A stretch of DNA of 64,000 nucleotides from assembly GCA_032251435.1 (NCBI GenBank), contig JAVVEH010000003.1, positions 1-64,000 on the forward strand, in the 5' to 3' direction. The first letter of the stretch is position 1, and every line of letters begins with the position of its first letter. The position numbers were made by a program, and so were the translations under genes. Shown in pieces: positions 31,556 through 40,896 of this stretch. The notes below the pieces were generated by a model, which was given only the letters and a program-made list of their open reading frames with translations, was not told where the DNA came from and did no database searches. The stretch comes from JAVVEH01 sp032251435. Its GTDB lineage: Bacteria > Verrucomicrobiota > Lentisphaeria > Oligosphaerales > MVZH01.

Positions 31556-33448
31556 TTAAGGGGCTCCTGAATCCTTAGAGCCCCGTTCCATCGAGGCGTC
31601 GTCCGCTCGGGACAAATCTTCTTGAAGCTGGCTTTGAATATCATTAATCCGCTGATACAATCCGCTTTGAGCGGCGAGTTCATCCGGCGGGGCGGCATGA
31701 GTCAAGTGGCCGTTTTCCAGAACCAGGACTAAATCCGCTTGTGACAAGGTTGAGATGCGGTGCGAGATGACGAATGTGGTGGATTGCCCATGGCGGTTTT
31801 TTAACGCCGTTTGGATCCGCCGATCCGTTTCCGCGTCCACCGCGCTCAGGGAGTCATCCAAAATCAAAATCGGCGGCGTGCCAAGCAGAGCCCGGGCGAT
31901 GGCGACCCGCTGGCGTTGTCCACCGGAGAGCGTGACACCCCGTTCCCCGATGACGGTTTCGTATCCTTCCTGAAAATTTTCCTGAACTGTCCGGTGAATA
32001 TCCGCCAGCCGGGCCGCTTCCAGCAATCGGTGTTCGGCGGATTCCTCATCGTCCTCCGCGTGATCCGCGAGCATGATGTTTTCCCGGATGCTTCGGGAAT
32101 AAAGAAACGGTTCCTGCAACACGGTGCCGATCGCCGAGCGAATATGCTCCCGGGCGATGTTCCGTAACTCGTGGCCGTCAATAAGAATGCTGCCGCCGCT
32201 GTATTCCAGGAGCCGGGGGAGCAAGTGCACCAAGGTGGATTTTCCGGAACCGGTTTTGCCGAGAATACCGACTGTGGCGCCGGCGGGAACAGAAAAGGTG
32301 ATGTCTTTGAGCGCCGGACAATTTTTCTCATATGCGAAACTGACGGCGCGGAATTCCACCGCGCCCTTGATGTCGGGGCGGACGGTGTCTGGCTCCGACG
32401 GCTCAACCGGCTTTTCCAGCACCTCCACAATACGCGACAGCGACACATGGGCGCGGCCCGCGTCGGAAAGCACGTGTCCCAACATGCGAATCGGCCAGAC
32501 CAGCATATACACATAGGAAATAAACACGGTCAGAGTGCCCACGCTTAACAGGCCCTCCGAGGCCCGGTAAGCCCCGACAGCCAGGACCAGGCAAATCTGC
32601 CCCATGCACAAAAAAGCGGACCCTCCCCAGTAAACCGAAACCATGCGCATCATCGCCAGTGATGTGTCGCGGAAATCCTCATTGGCGGATTGAAACCGTC
32701 GGGTCTCAAAATCTTCCCGGGAAAAAGCTTTTACCAGCCGCATGCCGGTTAGATCTTCTTGGAGAACGGTGGATAAACGGGCTTCGGATTCAGCCACTTT
32801 TTTGTGGGACCGTCTTACTTTGCCAAAATAGAGGATGGATCCGGCGATGACCAGAGGCAAAAGAATCGTGGCGAAAAACGTCATGAAGGGATCGAGAAAC
32901 AGCATGACGGGGATAGCCAGACTGATCATGACCAGAATGCGGGTGATTTCGATCAACTGACTTTCAAAGAACTGGCGAGTGGTATCCACATCGGAGGTGC
33001 ACCGTTGAATTAAATCCCCGGTTTCAAGCTGGGTCAAGGTCTGAAAAGGCAGATGATTCACATGATTGAACAGGCGCTTGCGTAATCGCCGGGCGAAACT
33101 TTCGGACGCGGTCGCGGAAAACCAGGCGCGGCAATAATCAAAAAGCCCCTGCCCGGCAGCCAGGATCAGCATGATCACCCCGCACCCCCAGAGATGATCC
33201 CGCAGCCAGAGCGCCCAGGGACCGTCCGCGGGAATCGTCTTTAACTTAAATGGCAGGCTGAACGCGCGCTGGTCAATCACCGTGTCAATCGCGAACCGGA
33301 AAACCAGGGGGATCAAGTAGGAAAAAGCGGAAACCCCGAGAACTGACAAGGAGGCGGCAAGATAGTATCCACGGCTGCCCTTAACGGTTTGCTTAAGGAC
33401 CCGGAACAGGTGTGACACAGGCATGTGTTGGGGGGGGACGGCAGGCAT
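31556..33448 (-). CDS. ABC exporter subunit 1 (heterodimeric, TM287/288-like)
   Basis: The 630-residue half-transporter has six membrane helices (about 25-330) and an ATPase domain (about 350-600). The ATPase domain has Walker A 'GILGKTGSGKST', a canonical signature 'LSGGQRQRV' and Walker B 'ILILDDSLSAVD'. The catalytic glutamate is replaced by Asp, so its own nucleotide site is predicted to hydrolyse ATP poorly. This complements the LSVGQ signature of the next subunit: both defects fall in the same composite site. It begins one base after the cysQ stop and is followed immediately by subunit 2, indicating one operon. Cargo cannot be read from sequence. Confidence 0.88.
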   Translation of the reverse strand: MPAVPPQHMPVSHLFRVLKQTVKGSRGYYLAASLSVLGVSAFSYLIPLVFRFAIDTVIDQRAFSLPFKLKTIPADGPWALWLRDHLWGCGVIMLILAAGQGLFDYCRAWFSATASESFARRLRKRLFNHVNHLPFQTLTQLETGDLIQRCTSDVDTTRQFFESQLIEITRILVMISLAIPVMLFLDPFMTFFATILLPLVIAGSILYFGKVRRSHKKVAESEARLSTVLQEDLTGMRLVKAFSREDFETRRFQSANEDFRDTSLAMMRMVSVYWGGSAFLCMGQICLVLAVGAYRASEGLLSVGTLTVFISYVYMLVWPIRMLGHVLSDAGRAHVSLSRIVEVLEKPVEPSEPDTVRPDIKGAVEFRAVSFAYEKNCPALKDITFSVPAGATVGILGKTGSGKSTLVHLLPRLLEYSGGSILIDGHELRNIAREHIRSAIGTVLQEPFLYSRSIRENIMLADHAEDDEESAEHRLLEAARLADIHRTVQENFQEGYETVIGERGVTLSGGQRQRVAIARALLGTPPILILDDSLSAVDAETDRRIQTALKNRHGQSTTFVISHRISTLSQADLVLVLENGHLTHAAPPDELAAQSGLYQRINDIQSQLQEDLSRADDASMERGSKDSGAP

Positions 33449-34300
33449 TCAAGATACGATAAAATAGGGATTCAATAAATTTTCTTTGTTATACCGCAGT
33501 GGTTTTTGGGAATTGAATTCCACACACGTCTTTCCCGCTGCTTCAACGATGGCCTGAGCGGCCCCGGTGTCCCACTCCATGGTGGGCCCCAGGCGGGGAT
33601 AAACGTCGGCCTCGCCGGCCGCCACGAGGCAGAGCTTCAGCGAGCTGCCGCTGGACACAATCTCGGTGGTTGTGTGGCCGACGGACAAGCGGGCGATCAG
33701 ATCATCCGTTTCCTGATTGCGGTGGGAGCGGGAGGCCACGACCCGGAGGGTTCCCGCGGGCGCTGTTGACGGTTTCGGCAGACGCGTGTAGGCTTCCGGG
33801 ACGCGTGCGAAATCCGTGATCGCCGCGACGGCTTCACCGGGCGCCACGGACGTGACAAAGGCGCCGACACCGAAAAGCCCGCAGTAGAGCTTTTTTAACA
33901 CCGGTGCGAAGACAAACCCCGCCACGGGCGCTCCACCGGAAATCAACGCGATGTTGACCGTGAATTCGCCATTGCGTTTAATAAATTCCTTGGTTCCGTC
34001 CAAAGGATCCACCAACCAAAACCGGGTCCACGCCGCGCGGTCTTCATAGGCGATTCCTTGGCTCTCTTCGGACAAAACGGGGTCCGTGGACAAGGCGTTT
34101 AACCCATCGCAAATGACGGTGTGAGCGGCGAGATCCGCCGCTGTCAGGGGCGACGCGTCCGCCTTGGTTTCCACATGGAAATCCTGTGTGTAGACAGCCA
34201 TGATCGCCGCGCCGGCCCGGGTGCTGAGATTGGCGACGGCGGTGAACGTGTCTGGTGAGAGGATCGGTCGCATAATAGCCTGTCGGGTTGCGGGTGACAT
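33449..34300 (-). CDS. cysQ: 3'(2'),5'-bisphosphate nucleotidase CysQ
   Basis: CysQ dephosphorylates 3'-phosphoadenosine 5'-phosphate from sulfate assimilation, and related enzymes act on inositol phosphates. The 283-residue protein has the metal motifs of the inositol monophosphatase superfamily: an acidic 'SEES' loop, 'WLVDPLDGTKEFIKRNGEFTVNIALI' and the C-terminal 'MEWDTGAAQAIVEAAG'. The 'DPLDGTKEF...GEFTVNIAL' form is specific to CysQ. The ATG at 34300 overlaps the stop of the PilP-like gene (TGATG); a second Met ten codons on is also possible. It stands between the pilus-like genes and the ABC exporter in one run of minus-strand genes. Confidence 0.92.
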   Translation of the reverse strand: MSPATRQAIMRPILSPDTFTAVANLSTRAGAAIMAVYTQDFHVETKADASPLTAADLAAHTVICDGLNALSTDPVLSEESQGIAYEDRAAWTRFWLVDPLDGTKEFIKRNGEFTVNIALISGGAPVAGFVFAPVLKKLYCGLFGVGAFVTSVAPGEAVAAITDFARVPEAYTRLPKPSTAPAGTLRVVASRSHRNQETDDLIARLSVGHTTTEIVSSGSSLKLCLVAAGEADVYPRLGPTMEWDTGAAQAIVEAAGKTCVEFNSQKPLRYNKENLLNPYFIVS

Positions 34301-34953
34301 CAATCCGGAGGGGCGGCGCGTTTCGGCGGGCGGTAGGTCAATTTGTCATCGGCGGTCAATGTGTACGCTTTGCCATTCGGCCGAATAAACGTGATCGAGT
34401 TGTTGGTGAAACTGGACACATACAAAGTGAGAAATTTTTTACCCTCACGGAGATGGAGCGTCTCGCCCGTCGTCTCGTTATGAAGCACGGCGGCCTTCTC
34501 ACCGTCGTCCGTCCGTACGTATCCCTGGTAAACAAAATACTCCGGTTCCGGTTCGGGTTCCGGTTCAGGAAGCGGCGCGGGAACAGGCGTGGGAACGGGG
34601 ATCGGTTTTGGTTTGAGTTTGGGTCTCGGCGCGGGATCCGGAGCGGGTGTCGGAGTCGGCTTTGGGACATATTTTTGGGGGGGAGCAAAGCGCATATCCG
34701 CCGTGAACAACGCCGCTGGAACCAGTTCGGGTTCGGTATCTTTTTCAAGCATGGCGTAGGCGCTGTCATCATTCACCCGGGTCGGCGGAATCGGGGGGTC
34801 CCCCCCCCCGCGGATGACGCGGGCTTCCTCCGCGTCACCCAGCCAGCTGGAGAGCCAAAGGACGGCGGCGGCCAGACACAGAGCGAGCGCCGCGACCAGA
34901 GCGGCCAATTCCCACTCGTTAAGCATTTTTTTCACGAGTTCCGGTTGTTTCAT
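34300..34953 (-). CDS. Proline-rich periplasmic protein, PilP-like
   Basis: The 217-residue protein has an N-terminal membrane helix (about 15-38). A long proline-rich spacer follows (about 90-142), alternating Pro with Lys/Thr/Ala and then Glu ('PVPAPLPEPEPEPEPE'). The C-terminal domain of about 70 residues has 'YQGYVRTDDGEKAAVLHNETTGE' and 'LREGKKF...YVSSFTNNSITF'. That domain resembles PilP/GspC homology-region folds, where a short beta barrel binds the secretin. The order PilM/N, PilO, then this gene fits PilP. Starts and stops of the three genes overlap. PilP similarity is by layout and context, not strong sequence identity. Confidence 0.6.
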   Translation of the reverse strand: MKQPELVKKMLNEWELAALVAALALCLAAAVLWLSSWLGDAEEARVIRGGGDPPIPPTRVNDDSAYAMLEKDTEPELVPAALFTADMRFAPPQKYVPKPTPTPAPDPAPRPKLKPKPIPVPTPVPAPLPEPEPEPEPEYFVYQGYVRTDDGEKAAVLHNETTGETLHLREGKKFLTLYVSSFTNNSITFIRPNGKAYTLTADDKLTYRPPKRAAPPD

Positions 34954-35861
34954 CACGCGCCTGAAGGTAGTAGTTTTATTTCCGGCTTTTTCATCATTTT
35001 CCGGCCGCTCTCAGAGTCCAATATGTAAAATGTGCTGCATTCGAGAACCGCCTCAATCCGGTCATCGCTGTAGCGGACATCAGGGGGGATCGGCTTCCGC
35101 GCCTGAATATGGTCGACCGTGAAAAAGACATCCCCTGTCGCCGCGGACGTGAGAAACGCGTGTAATTGTTCAACGGTTCCACTGACACGCGCCCGAACCG
35201 GGATACGCAGCAGATAAGGAACCGTCACATGCGACACCGGCAGATAGGGAACGATAGGCATGGCGCCTAAATCGGAGACGCGCGCCGGGGGCTGTCCGTC
35301 GACCGCCGCCAATTCGCCAGCCGGGACATAGGCGATCCTAAGGCCCTTGTCATAGGCTGTTTTCACCACGGCTTCAATTGTCCAAAGCTGCAGGACGAGC
35401 TTATAGTTTTCAAGGCCGACGGTGTCTTCACTCAGCTTGAAAACTTCGGGCAACGTGACAATCCGATTGTCCGTTAAATAATTTTCCAGCCGCTTAAACT
35501 CTTCCTGATAGTCCAGGCGTGATATCTGCTGTTGAAAATTTCGCGGGCTGCCAAAACGTTCCAATATCGCTGTTTGGAAGGGTTGCCCCGCCCGTTGAAA
35601 TAACGCGGCGCGTTGCCGCTCCGCCGCGTCCCGCCGCTGGGTCGTGCGGGAAAGCAGCCGCTTTAACTCGCCTTCATTCAAGGGCCAGCCTTTCGCCACC
35701 AGTTCGCGGATGTCTTTGTCAATTTTCTTCCGCTTGGCCCGGGCCTCCACCCGGGAGGGCCGGAGGACAACGACCTGGGCGATCAGATAGCCTAGAATCA
35801 AGGCGCTGATCACGCTCAAAGAAATGAGCCGTTTATTGTTTTTTTTCAGGTTTTTGCGCAT
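34953..35861 (-). CDS. PilO-like / Amuc_1100-like periplasmic protein
   Basis: The 302-residue protein has one N-terminal membrane helix (about 12-30). A coiled coil follows (about 35-85), then two ferredoxin-like beta domains. The C-terminal one is seen in 'VTVPYLLRIPVRARVSGTVEQLHAFLTSAA' and 'IEAVLECSTFYIL', the pattern of PilO-type pilus alignment proteins and of Akkermansia Amuc_1100. Amuc_1100 is an abundant surface-associated protein of a pilus-like locus. The upstream PilM/N gene overlaps its 5' end by 29 bases and the PilP-like gene overlaps its stop. Assignment rests on both fold pattern and gene order. Confidence 0.7.
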   Translation of the reverse strand: MRKNLKKNNKRLISLSVISALILGYLIAQVVVLRPSRVEARAKRKKIDKDIRELVAKGWPLNEGELKRLLSRTTQRRDAAERQRAALFQRAGQPFQTAILERFGSPRNFQQQISRLDYQEEFKRLENYLTDNRIVTLPEVFKLSEDTVGLENYKLVLQLWTIEAVVKTAYDKGLRIAYVPAGELAAVDGQPPARVSDLGAMPIVPYLPVSHVTVPYLLRIPVRARVSGTVEQLHAFLTSAATGDVFFTVDHIQARKPIPPDVRYSDDRIEAVLECSTFYILDSESGRKMMKKPEIKLLPSGA

Positions 35862-37698
35862 GGGTGATATCCGTTTGGGCGAAAGATAACTGGAGGGAGA
35901 ATCGCCTTAGATCATGGGAAAGTCCGCGCTGTCTCCGTTCCCGCTCAATATAGTCGCTCCAGGCGGAGAAAATATCTTCCCGGCCTGAGGCCTCGCTGGC
36001 GGGCAACACGTCGACATCCGTGAAAAGCGGATCGTCATTCAGCTTGTCTTTCATTAAACGAACGGAGCCATAGGGGTCGTTTTTCACCAGCAGGGTATAG
36101 CCCGCGGCGACCATGTCCCGCATCGGCTCGGTTTCAGCGGCCACGGGAAAGCGCGGCCCCTGGACTTTGCCGTCCTCCGGGCTTTGCGTGTATATCTCGA
36201 CGGCGAAGGGATTCGGCACTGTTTTCACGGATTTCGTTGAGGGCTGAAGCGGAACGGTGTCTGCTTTTCCGGCATCAAAGGCCTGACGGTCGCCAAAGTA
36301 AACAAACCAGTCCCGCGGCCCCTTCAAATTGGACAACCGCTCCAGAGCACGGGCGAACCGCAAGGCCCGGTTACCGTGTTCGATGACCGGCAACTGAACC
36401 GTTTCCAAACCGACAAGCGTCTCACTGGCTTTTTCTAAATCCGTGATGACGCTGGCGTATTTTCTCACCGTCTTCAAATCCCGGTCAAGCCGCAGATGCT
36501 GATCATTTAAATGCCGCCATTCATACATAAACAACGAAAGCAACGCGACGAACAACAGCGCCGCGACGCAGATCAACACATTGGATCGTTTTTCTCTCCG
36601 CGCATGCCATTTCAATGAAGCGGGCGCCAGGGACAGCGTCAGCGGAGACCGGCGGGCGGCTTGCAAGGCCAATCCATAGGCGACCACGAATTCGCCGCCA
36701 TGGTGATCGTCGCCCAAATCAGGGACTTCCAGTAAGTGGACTGAGCACGTCAGACTGCGTTCCAAAAAATCCAGCAGTCCGGGAAGAGACGCTCCCCCGC
36801 CGCATAAAAACAAACAATCGGGTTCCCCCGCGGCCAAGTCATCGTCCTCATGCTGTTCCTGCCAATATTCTATTCCCGAACGGATTTCGGCGACCAGCAT
36901 TTGAGCGACCTGGCCAAGCGCCGATTCCTGATCCCGGGTGCGGATGTGCGTTCTGCGGGCCGGGCCCCGAATGCCCCTTCGATCGTCTCTACCATCGCGT
37001 TTATTCGTTTCCGCCATGGCCGCCTGATAACGTTCCCCGCCAAAATCAAGACTGCCGCAAAAATGAACGCGGCCGTTCCGGACGGCCACCATCGTGGTGT
37101 TTTCCGTCCCGATATCCAAAAGCAGGTGCACCTTCCCGTCATGGGCGGAATCCGGGTGCAAGTGCAGAAACGCGCTGGTCATGGCCAAACTTGAAATGCT
37201 GAAATCCACCACCCGAATATTCGCGGCGCTGTATTTTTCCATGCGCTCCTGAATCAGAGCTTCCAGGCAAATACCGATCAAAACCGGCAGCTCTTTGCCG
37301 TCATCAGACGCCATGACGCAGTAATCGTGCACAAAGCTTTCGTCCGACAGATCGGCGAGTTGCCGGGTTTGGAAAGCCACCATGCCATCCATGCCTTTCG
37401 CGGCCTCTTTGGGAAAGCTGGAGATCTGCACGGTGGTGAAGTGCTGGGGAATGCCGACGACAGTCTCACCGCCACCGCCATCGACGCTTGCCAGCCATGC
37501 CGGCAAATGGCTGAATAAATCGGCCTCATCGAGAATGCCTTCAGCTTCCCGGCTCAGCCGCCGGGCGGTCGCCTGGATCACGCCGCCTTTGCCCCGCGTG
37601 AAGGTGACCGCCTTCACAGCGTTCTGACCGACATCCAAGCCGGTGACCACGCCGGTCTCACCTGACAACGCGCCAAACCATGATTTAATGTCAATCAT
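35833..37698 (-). CDS. PilM-PilN fusion protein (type IV pilus-like inner-membrane complex)
   Basis: The 621-residue protein joins an actin-like PilM domain (about 15-360) to a PilN-like membrane part. The ATPase fold shows 'GVVTGLDVGQNAVKAVTF', 'VHLLLDIGTENTTMVAVRNG', and 'CLFLCGGGASLPGLLDFLE'. A membrane helix follows at about 375-397, then a coiled coil and a periplasmic domain of about 200 residues. In most bacteria PilM and PilN are separate, with PilM binding the N-terminal peptide of PilN in the cytoplasm; here they are one chain, as in Akkermansia-type loci. An Arg/Asp-rich insertion lies at about 232-252. Pilus motor, secretin and pilin genes are not in the window. Confidence 0.75.
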   Translation of the reverse strand: MIDIKSWFGALSGETGVVTGLDVGQNAVKAVTFTRGKGGVIQATARRLSREAEGILDEADLFSHLPAWLASVDGGGGETVVGIPQHFTTVQISSFPKEAAKGMDGMVAFQTRQLADLSDESFVHDYCVMASDDGKELPVLIGICLEALIQERMEKYSAANIRVVDFSISSLAMTSAFLHLHPDSAHDGKVHLLLDIGTENTTMVAVRNGRVHFCGSLDFGGERYQAAMAETNKRDGRDDRRGIRGPARRTHIRTRDQESALGQVAQMLVAEIRSGIEYWQEQHEDDDLAAGEPDCLFLCGGGASLPGLLDFLERSLTCSVHLLEVPDLGDDHHGGEFVVAYGLALQAARRSPLTLSLAPASLKWHARREKRSNVLICVAALLFVALLSLFMYEWRHLNDQHLRLDRDLKTVRKYASVITDLEKASETLVGLETVQLPVIEHGNRALRFARALERLSNLKGPRDWFVYFGDRQAFDAGKADTVPLQPSTKSVKTVPNPFAVEIYTQSPEDGKVQGPRFPVAAETEPMRDMVAAGYTLLVKNDPYGSVRLMKDKLNDDPLFTDVDVLPASEASGREDIFSAWSDYIERERRQRGLSHDLRRFSLQLSFAQTDITHAQKPEKKQ

Positions 37699-37866
37699 CT
37701 TTCGCCCTGTTCTTTCATCCGCTTGCCGCTGGAGACGGTGATCTCATGTCAACAACCGATGTCCGCAGTCATGGCTGTCCCGCGCCGCCGACGGTCCGCG
37801 CCGCCCGCGCCCGGCTCTGTGGGATCAACCGGACGGTGCGAGCGCGTGACTGAATCTCTGGAACCA

Positions 37867-40800
37867 TCACGGCAGGACACGTTGGTTCACGGGCCATGAG
37901 ACTGGCCAGCGAACCTTGTTCCGGTCTTGAATGGCCGGTAATTCCTTGAGTAAATCCCCGCAGGTTTTATCATCTGAGGGAGCGAACAACAACTGGCCGA
38001 GCACCACGCGTTCAGCCCCGGCGGTGGGTAACGAGAAATGTCCCTGGGCATCGGCGACCGCCACTTCGTTAAACCGATTGGGCAGACCTTGTCCCGCCGG
38101 GATAACGGTCCATAAACTTTTAAATCCGACGCTGCTGAGAAATGGCCGCAAACGGCCGCTTTGCTCATCCCGCCAGACCAACCCCACACACCGCGCCCGA
38201 CGGCTTAAGGCCGTTGTCAACAATCGCTGATTGAACGTCAAGGCAGCCAACGGCTGGTCTGTGTCTGGAATCTCCGCGACACGGGCTTCGATTTCTTTTT
38301 CCAACGCCCTGACAATGTCGTTGGCCCGGTTTGGCCAAGGCGCGTTCAGATTCAACCCGTTGAAGACCTGACCGTACGTCTCAAACCCGACACCACGCAT
38401 CGGCAGCCCTTTCTGAAGCGCTTTGCCGAGAATGTCGAGCATGACAGCTTTCGGAACAGGATGAATATCAGGTGCCGCTTTGAGGTCGTCAATGGTGGTC
38501 AATAAAAAACTGAACACCTTTTCACCCGGGACTTTATCCACAACCGCCCGGGCGTATCTCGCCTCCGGGGTAAAGGTGTCTTCATCCTTTTCCGGCCACA
38601 GCACGTCATATTCATCTGTCGTGCAACTGAAATGCTCCGGGATGAGTTCAGGCGCGGTCGGATTGAGCCCGTAAACCTTGCCCCAGTACTGTTTCACGCC
38701 TTCTTTGCCCACCACGTTTTTGGCATGAAAATATTCCGGGACATACAAAACCTGCCAGTTTTCATCGCCCTTTTTACGGATTTTCACTTCCCGCAACTCA
38801 TAAAAATCGACCAGCCGCAACTGGTTTAATTCCTCACGCATGGCATCGTCCCCGGTATTCTGGGACGCCAATGTCAACAAATCCTGGCGCCAAACACTTT
38901 CACCCCCGCCCGGCAAGCGCCCGACTAAGTCCTTGACCGCCTGAATGTCCGCCGCGGTCCGCGGAATTTTGGTGACTTGGAAACCGCCCAGAATGACCGC
39001 GTCCTCCGCGGCGGGATACTGGGCGAGCGCCAATTTTAAATCCGGCGTTTCAGGCGCGGCGGGATATGACCGGATGAACAGATCCACTGCTTGGCGCCAG
39101 TCGTCCAGGCGTCCAGCCGTCCGCGGGATCGCCGCGAGGGCCGCGGCGTACGCGCGCTTGGCCGCGTCCCGCTCCGCTTGCTCACGGTCCAGCGCGACCC
39201 CAAAAGCGCCGATATCACGATTCACGCGGGCCAGGCGTTCCTTCACCGCCGCCGATGTCCCGCTGATCGCGGAGGCGACCCGCTCCGCCTGCTCCCGCAA
39301 GGCTTCCAAATCCTGAACTTTACGCTCAAGCGACACCCGCTCGCTGGCCTTCACCCGGGCTAAGGTCCGCTCTAAATGGTCCACTTGGGCCTCACCCTCG
39401 GCATCCACTTGAGCTTGATGACTGACCCGCCAGGCCTGCCAATTCTTCCTCCAGGCGTCAATCCGTTCTTTCTCACCGTCTGTCTCGGCGAAAGAAAGCG
39501 CCTCGTCCAATAACGATGTGATCACCTCGCCGCTTTGGGAATAGCCTTTGGATCTGACCTGATCCAAAGCGCCCAGCGCTTTGCTGAACCCTTGCAGACG
39601 CGCCTCCTCGGCAGCTATTTTTCCACGGGTTCTATCAGCGAACAAAACGGCTTTAGACGCTTCATACAGCCAAGGTGTCGCTTCCAACTGCGTCAAGCGC
39701 CGGTCTAAATCGCGGTAACGTTCAGCCGTCCACAATGCGGACAACTCTTTTTTGACCGCCTCCGTTTGATGATAGCGCCAGCCGTAAAACGCGCCGGCCG
39801 CGCCGCCGCCCAGGATCAGGGCGCCAATAACCAGAGCCGCCACCGCCCGCCGCCGCCGTTTCGCCGCGGCCGCGCCGCGCAGGCGGCGCAGCGTGTCATC
39901 CACCGCCGCCGCCAAGCCATCGGGAAGCGTCTCGTCATAGGCTTGTAGCGCGTCCCACTGAGCCGCCAGTTGCCGCTGGTCAGGACGCGGGTTTTTGAGC
40001 ACCCCCTGCAACTGCCGCAGATCGGTTTCAAATTCTTTTTTCCGCTGGCGGCCCCGCTCCTCGGTTTTATACCACGAACTGGCTTTCGCCGCCGCGTCGG
40101 CCATCGCCGCCGACGGCTTGAAATCCGGATATCGAGCCAAGCGCTCCCACGCTTGGAGCAAGGGTTGAAGTCCCTCAAAATTCCGCTGTTCCAAGGTTTC
40201 ATAGATCGCTTCGGACAGCCGGTCTCCCTCCAAAGTGGCGGCCTGTTCCCGGCGTTTGTGTAACCACGACTCAATGTCAGCCACGGCTTCCGGCGGCGCG
40301 TCCACAACCCGGTACTTGGCGGTCATGTCGGTGTAAATGTCCAAGACCCCCTCAAAGTCGCCAGCGGCCATGCGTTGCCCGGCCAGACGTCTTAACTCAA
40401 CCAGTTGATCCTGTTCCAACGGCTCCAGATTCTCCCGCCAGACAGGATTGGCCTCGTCATGACTGCGAATTCGGCGCAGAATATGGATTCGCTCGTCGCG
40501 GCTGCCGGCGTGAACCATGCGCCGGAATTCCCGGAGCAGGGGTTCCAACAACTGCTCTTTGCCGCACTCTTCCCGCAGGCGTTCAATGGCGTCCAAATCA
40601 ATTTCCGGGGCGGGAATCATTTCCAAATCAAGACACAGATTCAGCCAATTTTTCACCTCGTCAAATTCCAGCGTTTCCGCCAATTCGAACACGGACGGTT
40701 GGGTCAAAGCGGCCTGCACCGCTTCCGTGCGCCGCCCTTTGCGTAAAAAATCCACGCATTTAGCCAGCCGGTCATTCAGCGAATGGCATAAATCGCTGTA

Positions 40801-40896
40801 TTGCATCGACATGTCATGAGCTTCAGGAGTGGCCTCCTGATCAAAGCCGTGAATGAATTCGCGGATATGGTTGACCAGGCGTTCTGCTGGTGTCAT
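37867..40896 (-). CDS. Large single-pass membrane protein linked to a GTPase locus, function unknown
   Basis: The 1009-residue protein has a helical, solenoid-like cytoplasmic half (about 1-340), which may hold TPR-like pairs ('LLEPLLREFRRMVHAG', 'MAAGDFEGVLDIYTDM'). A single membrane helix follows at about 346-366 after a basic stretch, then a coiled-coil region (about 440-640) and a C-terminal mixed domain (about 680-1009). No catalytic motif is evident. Its ATG overlaps the stop of the GAP1-N2-like gene (ATGA), so the three genes from 43955 downwards form one operon. I infer that it carries the output or anchoring part of a GTPase-controlled system. The 168 bases to the pilus operon contain nothing recognisable. 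Confidence 0.6.
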   Translation of the reverse strand: MTPAERLVNHIREFIHGFDQEATPEAHDMSMQYSDLCHSLNDRLAKCVDFLRKGRRTEAVQAALTQPSVFELAETLEFDEVKNWLNLCLDLEMIPAPEIDLDAIERLREECGKEQLLEPLLREFRRMVHAGSRDERIHILRRIRSHDEANPVWRENLEPLEQDQLVELRRLAGQRMAAGDFEGVLDIYTDMTAKYRVVDAPPEAVADIESWLHKRREQAATLEGDRLSEAIYETLEQRNFEGLQPLLQAWERLARYPDFKPSAAMADAAAKASSWYKTEERGRQRKKEFETDLRQLQGVLKNPRPDQRQLAAQWDALQAYDETLPDGLAAAVDDTLRRLRGAAAAKRRRRAVAALVIGALILGGGAAGAFYGWRYHQTEAVKKELSALWTAERYRDLDRRLTQLEATPWLYEASKAVLFADRTRGKIAAEEARLQGFSKALGALDQVRSKGYSQSGEVITSLLDEALSFAETDGEKERIDAWRKNWQAWRVSHQAQVDAEGEAQVDHLERTLARVKASERVSLERKVQDLEALREQAERVASAISGTSAAVKERLARVNRDIGAFGVALDREQAERDAAKRAYAAALAAIPRTAGRLDDWRQAVDLFIRSYPAAPETPDLKLALAQYPAAEDAVILGGFQVTKIPRTAADIQAVKDLVGRLPGGGESVWRQDLLTLASQNTGDDAMREELNQLRLVDFYELREVKIRKKGDENWQVLYVPEYFHAKNVVGKEGVKQYWGKVYGLNPTAPELIPEHFSCTTDEYDVLWPEKDEDTFTPEARYARAVVDKVPGEKVFSFLLTTIDDLKAAPDIHPVPKAVMLDILGKALQKGLPMRGVGFETYGQVFNGLNLNAPWPNRANDIVRALEKEIEARVAEIPDTDQPLAALTFNQRLLTTALSRRARCVGLVWRDEQSGRLRPFLSSVGFKSLWTVIPAGQGLPNRFNEVAVADAQGHFSLPTAGAERVVLGQLLFAPSDDKTCGDLLKELPAIQDRNKVRWPVSWPVNQRVLP

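Noticed and set aside
34544..34640. GGTTCCGGTTCGGG-type DNA repeats as a minisatellite
   Set aside because: They lie in frame within the PilP-like gene and simply encode its Pro/Glu and Pro/Lys spacer.
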